Positions 8,469 to 17,285 of a DNA stretch of 64,000 bases are shown piece after piece. A program made the translations under genes and the position numbers. The first letter of the stretch is position 1, and every line of letters starts with the position of its first letter. Origin of the DNA: Bifidobacterium parmae. Its GTDB lineage: Bacteria; Actinomycetota; Actinomycetes; Actinomycetales; Bifidobacteriaceae. The notes beneath the pieces are model-generated. The model ran no database searches. It was given only the letters and a program-made list of their open reading frames with translations, and was not told the origin of the DNA. The stretch lies in assembly GCF_002860365.1 (NCBI RefSeq), contig NZ_NMWT01000001.1, positions 1 through 64,000 of the forward strand, written 5' to 3'.

Positions 8469-9346
8469 AACTCACGGCCATGAACCGCACGCATCGCCCG
8501 CCGGTCCCGCCGCGGCCGGGCGACACGGTGCTCGAACTGAACGGCGTCGGCGTCGAGATCGACGGCCGCACGATCCTCGATCGCATCGACCTCGACATCC
8601 GCGCCGGCGAACTGCTGTCCATCGCCGGGCCCAACGGCGCCGGCAAATCCACGATGCTGGGCGCGATCACCGGTGACGTGCCGGTCACGTCCGGCGCGAT
8701 CAGCCTGTTCGGCAACCCGCTCGCCGCGTGGGATGCGACCGAACTCGCGATGCGACGGTCCGTGCTCATGCAGAACGTGGACGTCACGTTCCCGTTCACC
8801 GTCGACGACATCGTGCGCATGGGCCGCTCGCCGTGGGAGGGCACGCCCGACGAGCTCGACGACGACATGGTCGTCGCGTCGGCGATGGCGATGACCGAGT
8901 CGACGCCGCTCGCGGAACGCGTCTACACGTCGCTGTCCGGCGGCGAGCGCGGGCGCGCCGCGTTCTCGCGCGTGCTCGCGCAGGCCGCGCCGATCCTGCT
9001 GCTCGACGAGCCGACCGCGGCGATGGACGTGAAGCATCAGGAGATGCTGATGCGCCTGGGCCGTGACTACGCCGAGGCCGGCTGCGCGGTCGTCGTCATC
9101 GTGCATGCGCTCGACGCGGCGGCCGCATGGTCGGATCGCGTGGCGCTGCTCGAGCGCGGCCGGATCGCCGCGCTCGGCGCGCCCGAGGAGGTGTTCACGT
9201 CCGCGCGCCTGTCCGCCGTGTACCAGTGCCCGATCGAGGTGCTGCGCCGCGGCGACGGGAGTCTCGTGATCCTGCCGGAGCGGCCGGCCGTGCACCGTCA
9301 CGTGTACGGCCGCCGCCGGACCGTCCAGAGAGAGGAGACGCGATGA
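8465..9346 (+). CDS. hmuV: ABC transporter ATPase, heme type
   Basis: This cytoplasmic ATPase of 293 residues powers the FecCD permease. Walker A is GPNGAGKST, the Q-loop region is SVLMQNVDVTFPFTVDD, the signature is LSGGERGR, and Walker B is ILLLDEPTAAMD, followed by the switch His in VIVHALD. The signature continues into ERGRAAFSRVLAQ as in HmuV/FecE proteins. About 25 residues precede the ABC core. It overlaps both neighbours by 4 nt. The assignment to heme rests on the flanking HtaA-domain genes. Confidence 0.9.
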   Translation: MKLTAMNRTHRPPVPPRPGDTVLELNGVGVEIDGRTILDRIDLDIRAGELLSIAGPNGAGKSTMLGAITGDVPVTSGAISLFGNPLAAWDATELAMRRSVLMQNVDVTFPFTVDDIVRMGRSPWEGTPDELDDDMVVASAMAMTESTPLAERVYTSLSGGERGRAAFSRVLAQAAPILLLDEPTAAMDVKHQEMLMRLGRDYAEAGCAVVVIVHALDAAAAWSDRVALLERGRIAALGAPEEVFTSARLSAVYQCPIEVLRRGDGSLVILPERPAVHRHVYGRRRTVQREETR

Positions 9347-10668
9347 TGACGAGGAAGAGGATGACCGCCCGCGTGGCGCCGCACGTTGCGACGCGCCTGA
9401 CGGCGTGCGTCGCGTCCGCGTTGCTGTCCGCGGCGATGCTCGTCGCGTCCGCACTGGCCGGCGTGTGGCCGGGGGCCGCGTCGTCGGCTCTTGTGCCGTC
9501 CGCCTACGCCGCCGGCGCGAGCGTCGCCGTCAGCGTGGACGGCGGCACGCTCAACCCGGACGGGAACACGGCGGTCGCGTTGTCCGGCAGCGGGTTCCAG
9601 TCCGTGAAGAACGGGTTCGGCGGCATCTACGTGCTGTTCGGATGGGTGTCCGATCCGGGCGGCGACTCGTGGAAGCCGTCGCAGGGCGGCGTGACCGGCG
9701 AGACCTACAAGTACGTGCCGGACGACGAGAACGATCCGGCCGGTTACGACGTGTTCGTCGCGTTCCCCGGCAGTTCGACGGCGAGCGCCGCGAACGGCGG
9801 CACGATCGCCGCGGACGGCACGTGGGGCGCGACGATCACCGTGCCCGGCGCGAGGTTCACGAGCACGGATCGTTCCGGCAATCCGTCGGACGTGGACTGC
9901 ACGGCCGTGCAGTGCGGCATCATCACGATCGGCGCGCACGGCGTCGCGAACGCGAACAACGAGACGTTCACGCCGTTGACGTTCGGCGCGACGGCCTCGT
10001 CCGCCGCGGATGCCGCGGACTCCGGCGCCGCGCAATCGGGCGAGTCGGGGCAGCAGACGGGGGCGGCGTCCGGTTCGGACGCGACCGGCAAGAGCGGCAA
10101 GACCGGCAAGAGCGCGGGCGGTGCGACGACCGCGGACGACGCCGCGCGACAGGCCGCGGATGTGATGGCTGAAGGAGCGAATATGGGAACCCCGACCTTG
10201 GGCGTGGCCGGATGGCTGATCGTCGCTGCAGCGATCATCCTCGGCATCGCCGTGATCGTGTTGGCGGCGGGATACGGCGGCTATCTCGCCGCGAAATCGT
10301 TGCTGCTCGGCGTCTCGCCGGCCGCGTTGGAGAAGGAGATGGCGCGTCGTGAGCGTCGCGCCGAAGCCGTGCGCGCGCGGGAGGAGCTCAAATCCGCGAA
10401 ACGACGCCGCAAGCAGGCCGAACGTCTGGCGCGCGAACAGGCGAAGGCCGGTCGCGCGCAGGGACTGCCGGCGGATGCGGGGATCGGCGCCGCCGGCGAG
10501 GAGACGCAGGTGCTCGCGTCGCCGATGGGGGAGACCACGGTGATGCCCGCAGTCGCGGGGGATTCGGATGCTCGGCCTGCCGGCGTCGCGCGTCGCGCGG
10601 CCGACATCCGCGGGTTCTTCACCCGTCACGCGGCGGCCGATGCGGCGACGGTGCAGGAGGTCGCGTGA
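9343..10668 (+). CDS. Secreted, membrane-tethered Ig-like protein of the heme-type operon
   Basis: The 441-residue product has a signal peptide (to about residue 57, AYA), an extracellular domain of about 165 residues, an Ala/Gly/Ser/Lys-rich stalk, a membrane helix (GWLIVAAAIILGIAVIVLAAGY) and a long basic cytoplasmic tail of about 120 residues (KEMARRERRAEAVRAREELK). The domain ends with two cysteines and CGIITIGAHGVANANNE; the AHG motif also occurs in the Ig-like module of the first operon protein. The likely role is transfer of the ligand from the wall to the lipoprotein, by analogy with multi-protein heme relays. That role is inference. Starts at ATG 9343, overlapping hmuV by 4 nt and the next gene by 1 nt. 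Confidence 0.72.
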   Translation: MMTRKRMTARVAPHVATRLTACVASALLSAAMLVASALAGVWPGAASSALVPSAYAAGASVAVSVDGGTLNPDGNTAVALSGSGFQSVKNGFGGIYVLFGWVSDPGGDSWKPSQGGVTGETYKYVPDDENDPAGYDVFVAFPGSSTASAANGGTIAADGTWGATITVPGARFTSTDRSGNPSDVDCTAVQCGIITIGAHGVANANNETFTPLTFGATASSAADAADSGAAQSGESGQQTGAASGSDATGKSGKTGKSAGGATTADDAARQAADVMAEGANMGTPTLGVAGWLIVAAAIILGIAVIVLAAGYGGYLAAKSLLLGVSPAALEKEMARRERRAEAVRAREELKSAKRRRKQAERLAREQAKAGRAQGLPADAGIGAAGEETQVLASPMGETTVMPAVAGDSDARPAGVARRAADIRGFFTRHAAADAATVQEVA

Positions 10669-12038
10669 TGGGCGTGTGGCGCATGATGCTGAGAACGCTG
10701 TGCGCGTTCGCCGCGGCGCTGACCGTGTGCGCCGGTTCGGTCGCCGTCGTCGCGCCCGCGCTCGCCGCGGATGACGGCTCCGGTGATGACGGGGACGCCA
10801 CGAAACTCGCCGACGTGACGTTGCGCTGGGGCATGAACGACGAGACCAACTCGGCCGCGTTCTTCGGCGGCTGCAACTTCCTCTCCGCGGGAGTCGCCGC
10901 GAACACGGGCGGTTCGAAGACCTGGGACGAAAGCCTCTACACGGCGAACGACGGGAACGTGAGCATCGTCAAACCCGATGCGGACGGCGCATGGGTGGAG
11001 GCGACCTGGACGTCGAAATGCCTCACCCGCGACGGCGCGAACGTGACGATGGGCAAACGCGCGGACGGCCGCTCCATCAACACCGAATCACAGGTCGTGC
11101 TCTCCGGCGGCACCGGCACGGTGCGGGCGGACGGCGCGACGACCATCAGCTGGAAGGGCTCGTGGACGGTCGCCTACTACGGCGGCATGACGTACTGGTC
11201 CGTCACCGATCCGACGCTCACGCTTGACGCGGACGGCACGGGCGCGCTCACCGCCACCGCCTCCGGCTACGGCGCCGACATGAACGACGCGAGCAAGTGG
11301 CTCACGCTCGAACCGCAGGAGATCCACCTCGCCGACTTCACCGGTGGCAACGCGGTGGACGTCGCGAAGGCGGTCTCCGACCACGGCTTCACCGCGACCC
11401 CCGACTATCTCGGCGTCGCGGTGGACGCGAACGGCGACCACGGTTCGCAGGCCGGCAAGGACGCGGCGAACGCCGCCTACTGGGGCGCGTTCCCACAGTC
11501 GTTCGTCGACTTTCAGATGGGGACCGGGCAATCCGCCTACTGGTACACGTCGGGCAGCGCACGTGACTTCGCCAAGCCGACCCTGCCGCTGTACGTGCAG
11601 TACGACGCGTCGTATGTCGTGGATGCGGGGGAGGGCAGCCCCGCCGCCGGAACCGCCGCGGGGGGAACGGCATCGGGGTCGGGCTCGTCGGCCTCGGGCA
11701 CCGGTGCGGGTCCGGGCACCGGTGCAGGCTCGGGCTCCTCCGCGACGAAGAAGACGACCGCTGCCGCGGCGGCGCCGTCCGACACCGCGGCGCAGTCCTC
11801 CGGTGATGATGCGTCGGCGGACGGCGCGGATATGGGTGCCGCGGATACGGGTGCCGCGGCGTCCGCCGACGGCTCCGACGACCGCACGATGCTCATCGCC
11901 GACAACGCGCGGACCATCGCCGTCGGCTCCGGTGCGGTGGCCGTCGCCTCCGCACTGCCACTGGCAGCCGGGTGTCTCATCCGCCACCGCCTCGGCCTCG
12001 ACGCCGCCGCCGAGCTCGACCGGCGGCTGGGGCTATGA
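10668..12038 (+). CDS. Second HtaA-domain membrane protein (probable heme binding)
   Basis: The 456 residues hold a signal peptide (to about residue 34, ALA), one HtaA-like domain (about 48-325) and an Ala/Gly/Ser-rich stalk. A hydrophobic segment near the C-terminus precedes the tail IRHRLGLDAAAELD; no sorting signal is present. Matching landmarks with the first operon protein are LRWGMNDETN, NFLSAG, GNVSIVK, VAYYGGMTYWSV, GYGADMNDASKW and PQSFVDFQMGTGQSAYWYTSG. At the position of the aromatic tyrosine in WRAYAPG this copy has AAFFGG. The two copies may therefore bind differently. ATG 10668 shares its A with the preceding TGA. It ends at a bidirectional terminator facing pgm. Confidence 0.75.
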   Translation: MGVWRMMLRTLCAFAAALTVCAGSVAVVAPALAADDGSGDDGDATKLADVTLRWGMNDETNSAAFFGGCNFLSAGVAANTGGSKTWDESLYTANDGNVSIVKPDADGAWVEATWTSKCLTRDGANVTMGKRADGRSINTESQVVLSGGTGTVRADGATTISWKGSWTVAYYGGMTYWSVTDPTLTLDADGTGALTATASGYGADMNDASKWLTLEPQEIHLADFTGGNAVDVAKAVSDHGFTATPDYLGVAVDANGDHGSQAGKDAANAAYWGAFPQSFVDFQMGTGQSAYWYTSGSARDFAKPTLPLYVQYDASYVVDAGEGSPAAGTAAGGTASGSGSSASGTGAGPGTGAGSGSSATKKTTAAAAAPSDTAAQSSGDDASADGADMGAADTGAAASADGSDDRTMLIADNARTIAVGSGAVAVASALPLAAGCLIRHRLGLDAAAELDRRLGL

Positions 12039-12039
12039 C

Positions 12040-12072
12040 AAAGGCGCCCGGATCTGGGATCCGGGCGCCTTA
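12040..12072. terminator. Bidirectional terminator between the heme-type operon and pgm
   Basis: AAGGCGCCCGGAT and ATCCGGGCGCCTT form a perfect 13-bp stem with a 5-nt loop between convergent genes. Confidence 0.8.
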
Positions 12073-12114
12073 GCGTCTCACTCATTTCCCGTCAGAGGAA
12101 CGGGGAGACCGACG

Positions 12115-13791
12115 TCACTCGCCGAGGGCCTTGTCGACGACCTCGGAGGCCTCCGCGAGCACCTTGTCGAGGGCCTCGGGGCTCTCGAAGGACTCGGCGT
12201 ACACCTTGTAGATGTTCTCGGTGCCGGAAGGACGGGCGGCGAACCAGTTGTCCTTCGTGGTGACCTTGAGGCCGCCGATCTTGGCGTGGTTGCCCGGCGC
12301 CTCGGTCAGCTTGGCGGTGATGTCCTCGCCGGCGAGCTGCGTGGCGGTCACGTCGTCGCCGGACAGGGAGGCGAACTTCTGCTTCTGCTCGAGCGTGGTC
12401 GGGGTGTCGACGCGCTTGTACCAGGACTCGCCGAAGCGGGCCACCTGGTCCTTGTGCAGCTCGGCCGGGTTCTTGCCGGTCTTCGCGGTGATCTCGGCGG
12501 CCAGCAGGTCGGGAATCAGACCGTCCTTGTCGGTGGTCCACACGCGGCCGTCGCGGCGCAGGAAGCTCATGCCGGAGCTCTCCTCGCCACCGAACGCGAC
12601 CTCGCCGGAGAACAGCGGGTCGACGAACCACTTGAAGCCGACCGGGACCTCGAGCACCTTCGCATTGATCGACGCGGCGACGCGGTCGATCAGCGAGGAG
12701 GAGACGAGCGTCTTGCCGACGGCGGCGCCCTTCGGCCAGTCCGGACGGCTGCCGCCGAACAGGTATTCGACGCACACGGCGATGTAGTGGTTCGGGTTCA
12801 TCACGCCCCAGTCCGGGCAGACGATGCCGTGGCGGTCGGCGTCCGGGTCGGTGCCGCCGACCAGATCGTACTTGTCCCACGCGCCGGCGTTGAGCTGGTC
12901 GACGAGGCCCTTCATCGCGTACGGCGAGGACGGGTCCATGCGGATCTTGCCGTCGTGGTCGATCGTCATGAAGCGCCAGGTCGGATCGACCTCCGGGCGC
13001 ACCACGCCGATGTTCAGGCCGTACTTCTCGTTGATGAGCGGCCAGTAGTTGACGGACGCGCCGCCCAGCGGGTCGATGCCGAGGCGCACGCCGGAAGAAC
13101 GGATCACGTCGAAGTCGATGACGTTGCCGAGGTCGGCAACGTAGTGCTCGCGGAAGTCGAAGCCCTCGACGTACTCGGACTTGACGGCCTCCTCGTAGGG
13201 CACGCGCTTGACGTTCTTGTAGTCGCCGAGCAGCTCGTTGGCGCGGGCGGCGATCGCGTTGGTCACGTCGGCCGGGGCGGGGCCGCCGGTGACGGGATCG
13301 TACTTGAAGCCGCCGTCGGTCGGCGGGTTGTGGGACGGGGTGACGACGATGCCGTCGGCCAGGCCTTCGCCTTCGAAGCGCTGGGTGCCGTCGGCGGCGC
13401 GGTTGTGGGTCAGGATCGCCTGGGAGACGACCGGGGTGGGGACGAAGTCGTCGCGGGAGTCGATGCGCACATGCACGCCGTTGGCGACGAGCACCTCGAT
13501 CGCGGTCTTCTTGGCCGGGCCGGACAGCGCGTGTGTGTCGGAGCCGAGGTACAGCGGTCCGGTGACGCCGGCCTTCTTGCGGTATTCGGCGATGGCCTGG
13601 GAGATGGCGACGATGTGGGCCTCGTTGAACGAGGTCTTCAGGGACGATCCGCGGTGGCCGGAGGTGCCGAAGATGACACGCTGCTCCGGAACGGACGGAT
13701 CGGGGACGAGGTCATAGTACTTGCCGATGACCTCATCGACGTTGATCAGATCTTCTGGGGTGGCGGGCTTGCCCGCATTGTTTGCTACCAT
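12115..13791 (-). CDS. pgm: Phosphoglucomutase
   Basis: This 558-residue cytoplasmic enzyme interconverts glucose 1-phosphate and glucose 6-phosphate and links sugar uptake to polymer and nucleotide-sugar synthesis. Landmarks are FGTSGHRGSS, the phosphoserine loop TPSHNPP, the metal-binding GTDPDADRHG, the substrate loop FGGEESSGMS and the phosphate-binding RPSGTE near the end. ATG 13791 is preferred over ATG 13800 because TACAAT ends exactly 7 nt before it, fitting a leaderless message, and family members begin MVANN. It is divergent from the glucose PTS gene across paired operator-like sites. Confidence 0.95.
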   Translation of the reverse strand: MVANNAGKPATPEDLINVDEVIGKYYDLVPDPSVPEQRVIFGTSGHRGSSLKTSFNEAHIVAISQAIAEYRKKAGVTGPLYLGSDTHALSGPAKKTAIEVLVANGVHVRIDSRDDFVPTPVVSQAILTHNRAADGTQRFEGEGLADGIVVTPSHNPPTDGGFKYDPVTGGPAPADVTNAIAARANELLGDYKNVKRVPYEEAVKSEYVEGFDFREHYVADLGNVIDFDVIRSSGVRLGIDPLGGASVNYWPLINEKYGLNIGVVRPEVDPTWRFMTIDHDGKIRMDPSSPYAMKGLVDQLNAGAWDKYDLVGGTDPDADRHGIVCPDWGVMNPNHYIAVCVEYLFGGSRPDWPKGAAVGKTLVSSSLIDRVAASINAKVLEVPVGFKWFVDPLFSGEVAFGGEESSGMSFLRRDGRVWTTDKDGLIPDLLAAEITAKTGKNPAELHKDQVARFGESWYKRVDTPTTLEQKQKFASLSGDDVTATQLAGEDITAKLTEAPGNHAKIGGLKVTTKDNWFAARPSGTENIYKVYAESFESPEALDKVLAEASEVVDKALGE

Positions 13792-13891
13792 GAATCCCAT
13801 TGTACGGCGATGGGACCGCGCAACACGTTATGTTCTGTGATTAATTGTTCTGAAATGTGTGTGAACGCCCGTTGAATTCCGCGCGGATTCG

Positions 13892-13928
13892 TGTGAGGGT
13901 TCACATGCGATTCGTGTGAGCCCTCACG
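13892..13928. promoter_or_regulatory. Two TGTGAG palindromes between pgm and ptsG
   Basis: TGTGAGGGTTCACA at 13892-13905 and TGTGAGCCCTCACG at 13915-13928 are adjacent inverted repeats upstream of the ptsG promoter. They resemble the site at 3525 but with shorter centres. The position, 23 nt before the -35 box, fits either activation or repression. Regulator unknown. Confidence 0.5.
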
Positions 13929-13950
13929 ACACGGACGGCGATGAAAAGGT

Positions 13951-13979
13951 TTGCACAATCGTTACCGTTCTGTTATAGT
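13951..13979 (+). promoter_or_regulatory. Sigma-70 type promoter for ptsG
   Basis: The -35 TTGCAC (13951-13956) and -10 TATAGT (13974-13979) are separated by 17 bp. A start near 13986 gives a leader of about 200 nt containing the RAT/terminator switch. Confidence 0.75.
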
Positions 13980-14002
13980 GACGCACTGTCAGTTTCCTTA
14001 GC

Positions 14003-14118
14003 AGGGTTGCTACTCAAGATTTCGAGGCAAGACCTGAGGCGTGAGCCAAACCATAGGGACGGTCGCCCACAAGGCGCATATCCCCCTACGGTTTCAGACT
14101 CTTGCCTCAGGTCTTTTT
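14003..14118 (+). promoter_or_regulatory. RAT antiterminator overlapping a terminator in the ptsG leader
   Basis: The leader contains GGGTTGCTACTCAAGATTTC followed by GAGGCAAGACCT (14004-14034), which fits the ribonucleic antiterminator pattern of SacY/LicT/GlcT targets. Its 3' end overlaps the left arm GACCTGAGGC (14031-14040) of a terminator whose right arm GCCTCAGGTC (14104-14113) is followed by five T. The 63-nt loop can fold further (AAACC with GGTTT, TAGGGA with TCCCCCTA). The two structures exclude each other. The PRD antiterminator encoded at 16446 is the obvious ligand. Confidence 0.85.
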
Positions 14119-14191
14119 CGTTGTCTGGGCCAATGCCGACCTGACACGTGGGGGAACTGCGACATATGGAATGAAGGAAATGGAGAACACG

Positions 14192-16303
14192 ATGTCGCAT
14201 CAGGACGATGTCAAGGCGATCATCACCGCCGTCGGTGGTGCCGCCAACGTCAAGTCGTTGACGCACTGCGCCACCCGACTGCGTTTCGAACTCAAGGACG
14301 GTGGCAAGGTCGATCAGGCCTCGCTCGACAGCAACAAGGTCGTGCTGGGCGCCGTGCCGCAGTCCGGCGACCGCTACCAGGTCGTCATCGGCGGCCAGGT
14401 CGCCTCCGTGTACGACGAGATCATGCACCTGCCCGAGATGGCGGGCCTCGGCTCCGGCACCGTCGACGCCGACGCCGCGGACGGTGAGATGAGCGATGCC
14501 GAGCTCAAGGCCGCCAAGCGCAACCAGGGCGTGCGCGGCAAGGTCGCCTGGCTCGACAACTTCTTCGAGTACCTGGCCGACTCCTTCCGCCCGATCCTGG
14601 GCGTCCTGCTCGGCGCGTCCATCATCATCGCGCTCGTCAACCTGTTCATCTCGCTGGACGTCATCCCGAACGACGAGGCCAACACCGGCCTCATGTTCAT
14701 CAAGGCCATCTGGAAGGGCGTGTTCTACTTCCTGCCGATCATGGTCGCCTACAACGCCGCCAAGAAGCTCAAGGTGGACCCGTGGCTGGGCGGCGCCATC
14801 ATGGCCGCGCTCATGACCCCGCAGTTCACCGCCCTGTCCGACACGAAGACCTGGGGCGACGCCGTCAGCTGCGTGGAGAACACCACGCTCGGCACGTCCT
14901 CCTGCACCGCCACCGTGTTCGGCCTGCCGATGCAGCTGTCCGACTACTCCGGCAACGTGTTCGTCCCGTTGATGATGGCCGCCGTGCTCGCCCTCGTCTA
15001 CCACGGACTCAAGAAGATCATCCCGGATTCCGTCCAGCTTGTCTTCCTGCCGTTCTTCTCGATGATCATCGTCGGCGCGCTCACCGCCTTCCTCATCGGC
15101 CCGCTGGGCGTGTGGGTCGGCAACGGCCTCGGCGTCGGCCTCGCCTGGATGAACGGCCACGCGCCCTTCATCTTCGCCATCGCGATCCCGCTGCTCTACC
15201 CGTTCCTCGTGCCGCTCGGCCTGCACTGGCCGCTCAACGCCCTCATGCTGATGAACATCCAGTCGATGGGCTACGACTTCATCCAGGGCCCGATGGGCAC
15301 GTGGAACTTCGCCTGCTTCGGCGCCACCGCCGGCGTGCTGTTCCTCTCCATCCGCGACAAGGACGACCAGATGCGCCAGACCTCCATCGGCGCCCTCGCC
15401 GCCGGCCTGCTCGGTGGCGTCTCCGAGCCGTCCCTCTACGGCATCCACCTGCGCTACAAGCTCATCTACTCCCGTATGCTCGTCGGCTGTGGCGTCGGCG
15501 GCGTCGTGATCGCCGTCTTGGGCTGGCTGTTCCCGTCCTCCGCCGGCGTCCACGGCGTGACCACCACCGCCTTCGCCTTCACCTCGCTGCTCACCATCCC
15601 GGTGTTCGACCAGATGTGGGTCTACGCCGTGTCCATCGCCGCCGCGTTCCTCACCTCGATGGTCCTCATCATCACCCTCGACTACCGCACTCCGGAGCAG
15701 AAGGCCGAAGTGAAGGCCCGCGTCGCCGCCGCCCAGAAGGCCAAGGCCGGCAAGGGCGAGGCCGCCGTCGAGGCCGCCCCGGCCGCTGCTGAGGCCGCCG
15801 CGACCGCCACCGAGGAGGCTCCGGCCGCCCCGGCCGCCGAGGCCGCGCCGACCACCGCCGTGGTCGCCCCGGTCGACGGCCACGTCGTCTCCCTCGACGA
15901 CGCCGGCGATCCGGTGTTCGCCTCCCGCGCCCTCGGCGAGGGCGTCGGCGTCCAGCCCGCCGCCTCCGTGGTCAAGGCCCCGGTCTCCGGCGTGCTCCAG
16001 ACCGTCGCCGAGACCGGCCACGCGTTCGGCCTCAAGACCGACGACGGCGTCGAAGTGCTCGTGCACGTCGGCATCGACACGGTCAAGATGAACGGCGAAG
16101 GCTTCGACGTCAAGGTCGCCAAGGGCGATCGCGTCAACGCCGGCGATCCGCTCGTCGACGTCGACTTCGACAAGGTGAAGGAAGCCGGCTACAGCACCAC
16201 CACGCTGATGACGGTCCTCAACACGGCCATGCTCAAGGCGGTCACTCCGAAGACGGACGTGGACGTCAAGGCCGGCGACGAGGTCATCGCCATCGAGAAG
16301 TGA
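14192..16303 (+). CDS. ptsG: PTS glucose-type transporter subunit EIIBCA
   Basis: This membrane permease takes up and phosphorylates glucose. Domains in order are EIIB (residues 1-90, phosphocysteine C26 in SLTHCATRLRF), EIIC (about 105-500, roughly eight to ten membrane segments, including GGVSEPSLYGI), an Ala/Glu-rich linker (about 505-560) and EIIA (about 560-700, phosphohistidine in VHVGIDTV). All three domains in one 703-residue chain is usual in bifidobacteria. ATG 14192 is chosen for GGAGAACACG upstream; in-frame ATGs at 14180 and 14171 are less well served. It is controlled by the RAT switch in its leader. An Ala/Lys-rich linker and high-GC codon use match the neighbours. Confidence 0.93.
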   Translation: MSHQDDVKAIITAVGGAANVKSLTHCATRLRFELKDGGKVDQASLDSNKVVLGAVPQSGDRYQVVIGGQVASVYDEIMHLPEMAGLGSGTVDADAADGEMSDAELKAAKRNQGVRGKVAWLDNFFEYLADSFRPILGVLLGASIIIALVNLFISLDVIPNDEANTGLMFIKAIWKGVFYFLPIMVAYNAAKKLKVDPWLGGAIMAALMTPQFTALSDTKTWGDAVSCVENTTLGTSSCTATVFGLPMQLSDYSGNVFVPLMMAAVLALVYHGLKKIIPDSVQLVFLPFFSMIIVGALTAFLIGPLGVWVGNGLGVGLAWMNGHAPFIFAIAIPLLYPFLVPLGLHWPLNALMLMNIQSMGYDFIQGPMGTWNFACFGATAGVLFLSIRDKDDQMRQTSIGALAAGLLGGVSEPSLYGIHLRYKLIYSRMLVGCGVGGVVIAVLGWLFPSSAGVHGVTTTAFAFTSLLTIPVFDQMWVYAVSIAAAFLTSMVLIITLDYRTPEQKAEVKARVAAAQKAKAGKGEAAVEAAPAAAEAAATATEEAPAAPAAEAAPTTAVVAPVDGHVVSLDDAGDPVFASRALGEGVGVQPAASVVKAPVSGVLQTVAETGHAFGLKTDDGVEVLVHVGIDTVKMNGEGFDVKVAKGDRVNAGDPLVDVDFDKVKEAGYSTTTLMTVLNTAMLKAVTPKTDVDVKAGDEVIAIEK

Positions 16304-16308
16304 CCATT

Positions 16309-16371
16309 CCGACGCGCCGGCCCGGGGCTTCGGCGGCAATCGCCGCCAAGGCTTCCGGGCCGGCGCGTCGG
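16309..16371. terminator. Long hairpin between ptsG and the antiterminator gene
   Basis: The arms CCGACGCGCCGGCCCGG and CCGGGCCGGCGCGTCGG are perfect 17-bp complements; the loop itself contains GGCGGC and GCCGCC. No T-run follows, so it may slow rather than stop transcription, or protect the ptsG message. A TATGCT just beyond could be the -10 of the antiterminator gene. Confidence 0.6.
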
Positions 16372-16445
16372 CTATGCTGGAAAGGATCCGCGACGAGGCC
16401 GACCGGCCGTTGCCTTCCCGCGGGTCCTGCGGTGAAAGGGATGTC

Positions 16446-17279
16446 ATGGAAATACTGCGCGTCTTCAACAACAACGTCGTTCTCGCGAAGGACGGGACGC
16501 GCGAGGTCATCCTCACCGGCCGCGGCCTCGGATTCAAGGCGAAACCCGGCATGACCGTCGACCGCGCCAAGGTGGCGCGCGTCTTCGTGCCCTCCGACGG
16601 GCGCGACCCCGACCACATGGCGCAACTGCTCGGCGACATCCCGCCCGAGATCATCAGACTCGTCTCCGACGCGATGGACGAGATCGGCATGGGGGAGGAG
16701 GCGGCGCAGAGCCCCACGCTCGTCATGGCGCTCGCCGACCACGTGTGCGGGGCGCTGCGCCGCGTCAAGAACCGCATCCCCGCCATCGCCTACCCCCTCA
16801 CCGAAGAGGTGCAGACGCTGTACGAACGCGAATACGAGCAGGGGCGTGCGCTGCTCGCCGCGTTGAACCGGCGGCTCAACGGCGTGCTGTCGGACAACGA
16901 GGGCGTCGCGTTCGCCCTGCATCTCGTCAACGCCGGATTCTCGACCGGCGACCTCAGCCACACGTATGCGATGACCGGCGTGATCCAGCAGCTGCTCGCC
17001 GTCATCGAAAGCACGTACGGCATCACGCTCGATGAACATTCCGTCAACGTGGGCCGTTTCATCACGCATCTGCGCTACCTGTTCGTGCGCATCCACCAGC
17101 ACGGCCAGCTGGACCGCGAGCCGGAGGCGATCGTCACGTCGATCATGGAATCGTATCCGCAGGCCGCCGAATGCGCGCACCGCATCGCCGCGCTCATCGA
17201 ACTGCGCCTCGACACCACGCTCACCGAGGACGAGATCGCCTACCTCACCCTCCACGTCGCCCGCGTCACCGCCGCATAG
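16446..17279 (+). CDS. PRD-containing transcription antiterminator (BglG/LicT/GlcT family)
   Basis: This is a 277-residue RNA-binding regulator. Residues 1-55 are the co-antiterminator domain (MEILRVFNNNVVLAKD, GRGLGFKAKPG). Two PTS regulation domains follow at about 65-165 and 170-277. Each contains conserved histidines (LADHVCGALRRV; ITHLRYLFVRIHQH) that PTS proteins can phosphorylate. It should bind the RAT in the ptsG leader when glucose PTS flux is high. ATG 16446 is preceded by AAAGGGATGTC. The gene ends 6 nt from the convergent lipid kinase gene with no obvious terminator between them. Confidence 0.92.
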   Translation: MEILRVFNNNVVLAKDGTREVILTGRGLGFKAKPGMTVDRAKVARVFVPSDGRDPDHMAQLLGDIPPEIIRLVSDAMDEIGMGEEAAQSPTLVMALADHVCGALRRVKNRIPAIAYPLTEEVQTLYEREYEQGRALLAALNRRLNGVLSDNEGVAFALHLVNAGFSTGDLSHTYAMTGVIQQLLAVIESTYGITLDEHSVNVGRFITHLRYLFVRIHQHGQLDREPEAIVTSIMESYPQAAECAHRIAALIELRLDTTLTEDEIAYLTLHVARVTAA

Positions 17280-17285
17280 CGCTCC

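Noticed and set aside
6136-9346. Vitamin B12 or siderophore transporter
   Set aside because: The family cannot exclude it, but the flanking HtaA-like surface proteins in the same overlapping operon make heme the better reading.
13973-16786. Long minus-strand frame opposite ptsG
   Set aside because: The composition (Asp/His/Gly/Val runs) is an antisense artefact; ptsG is unmistakable on the plus strand.
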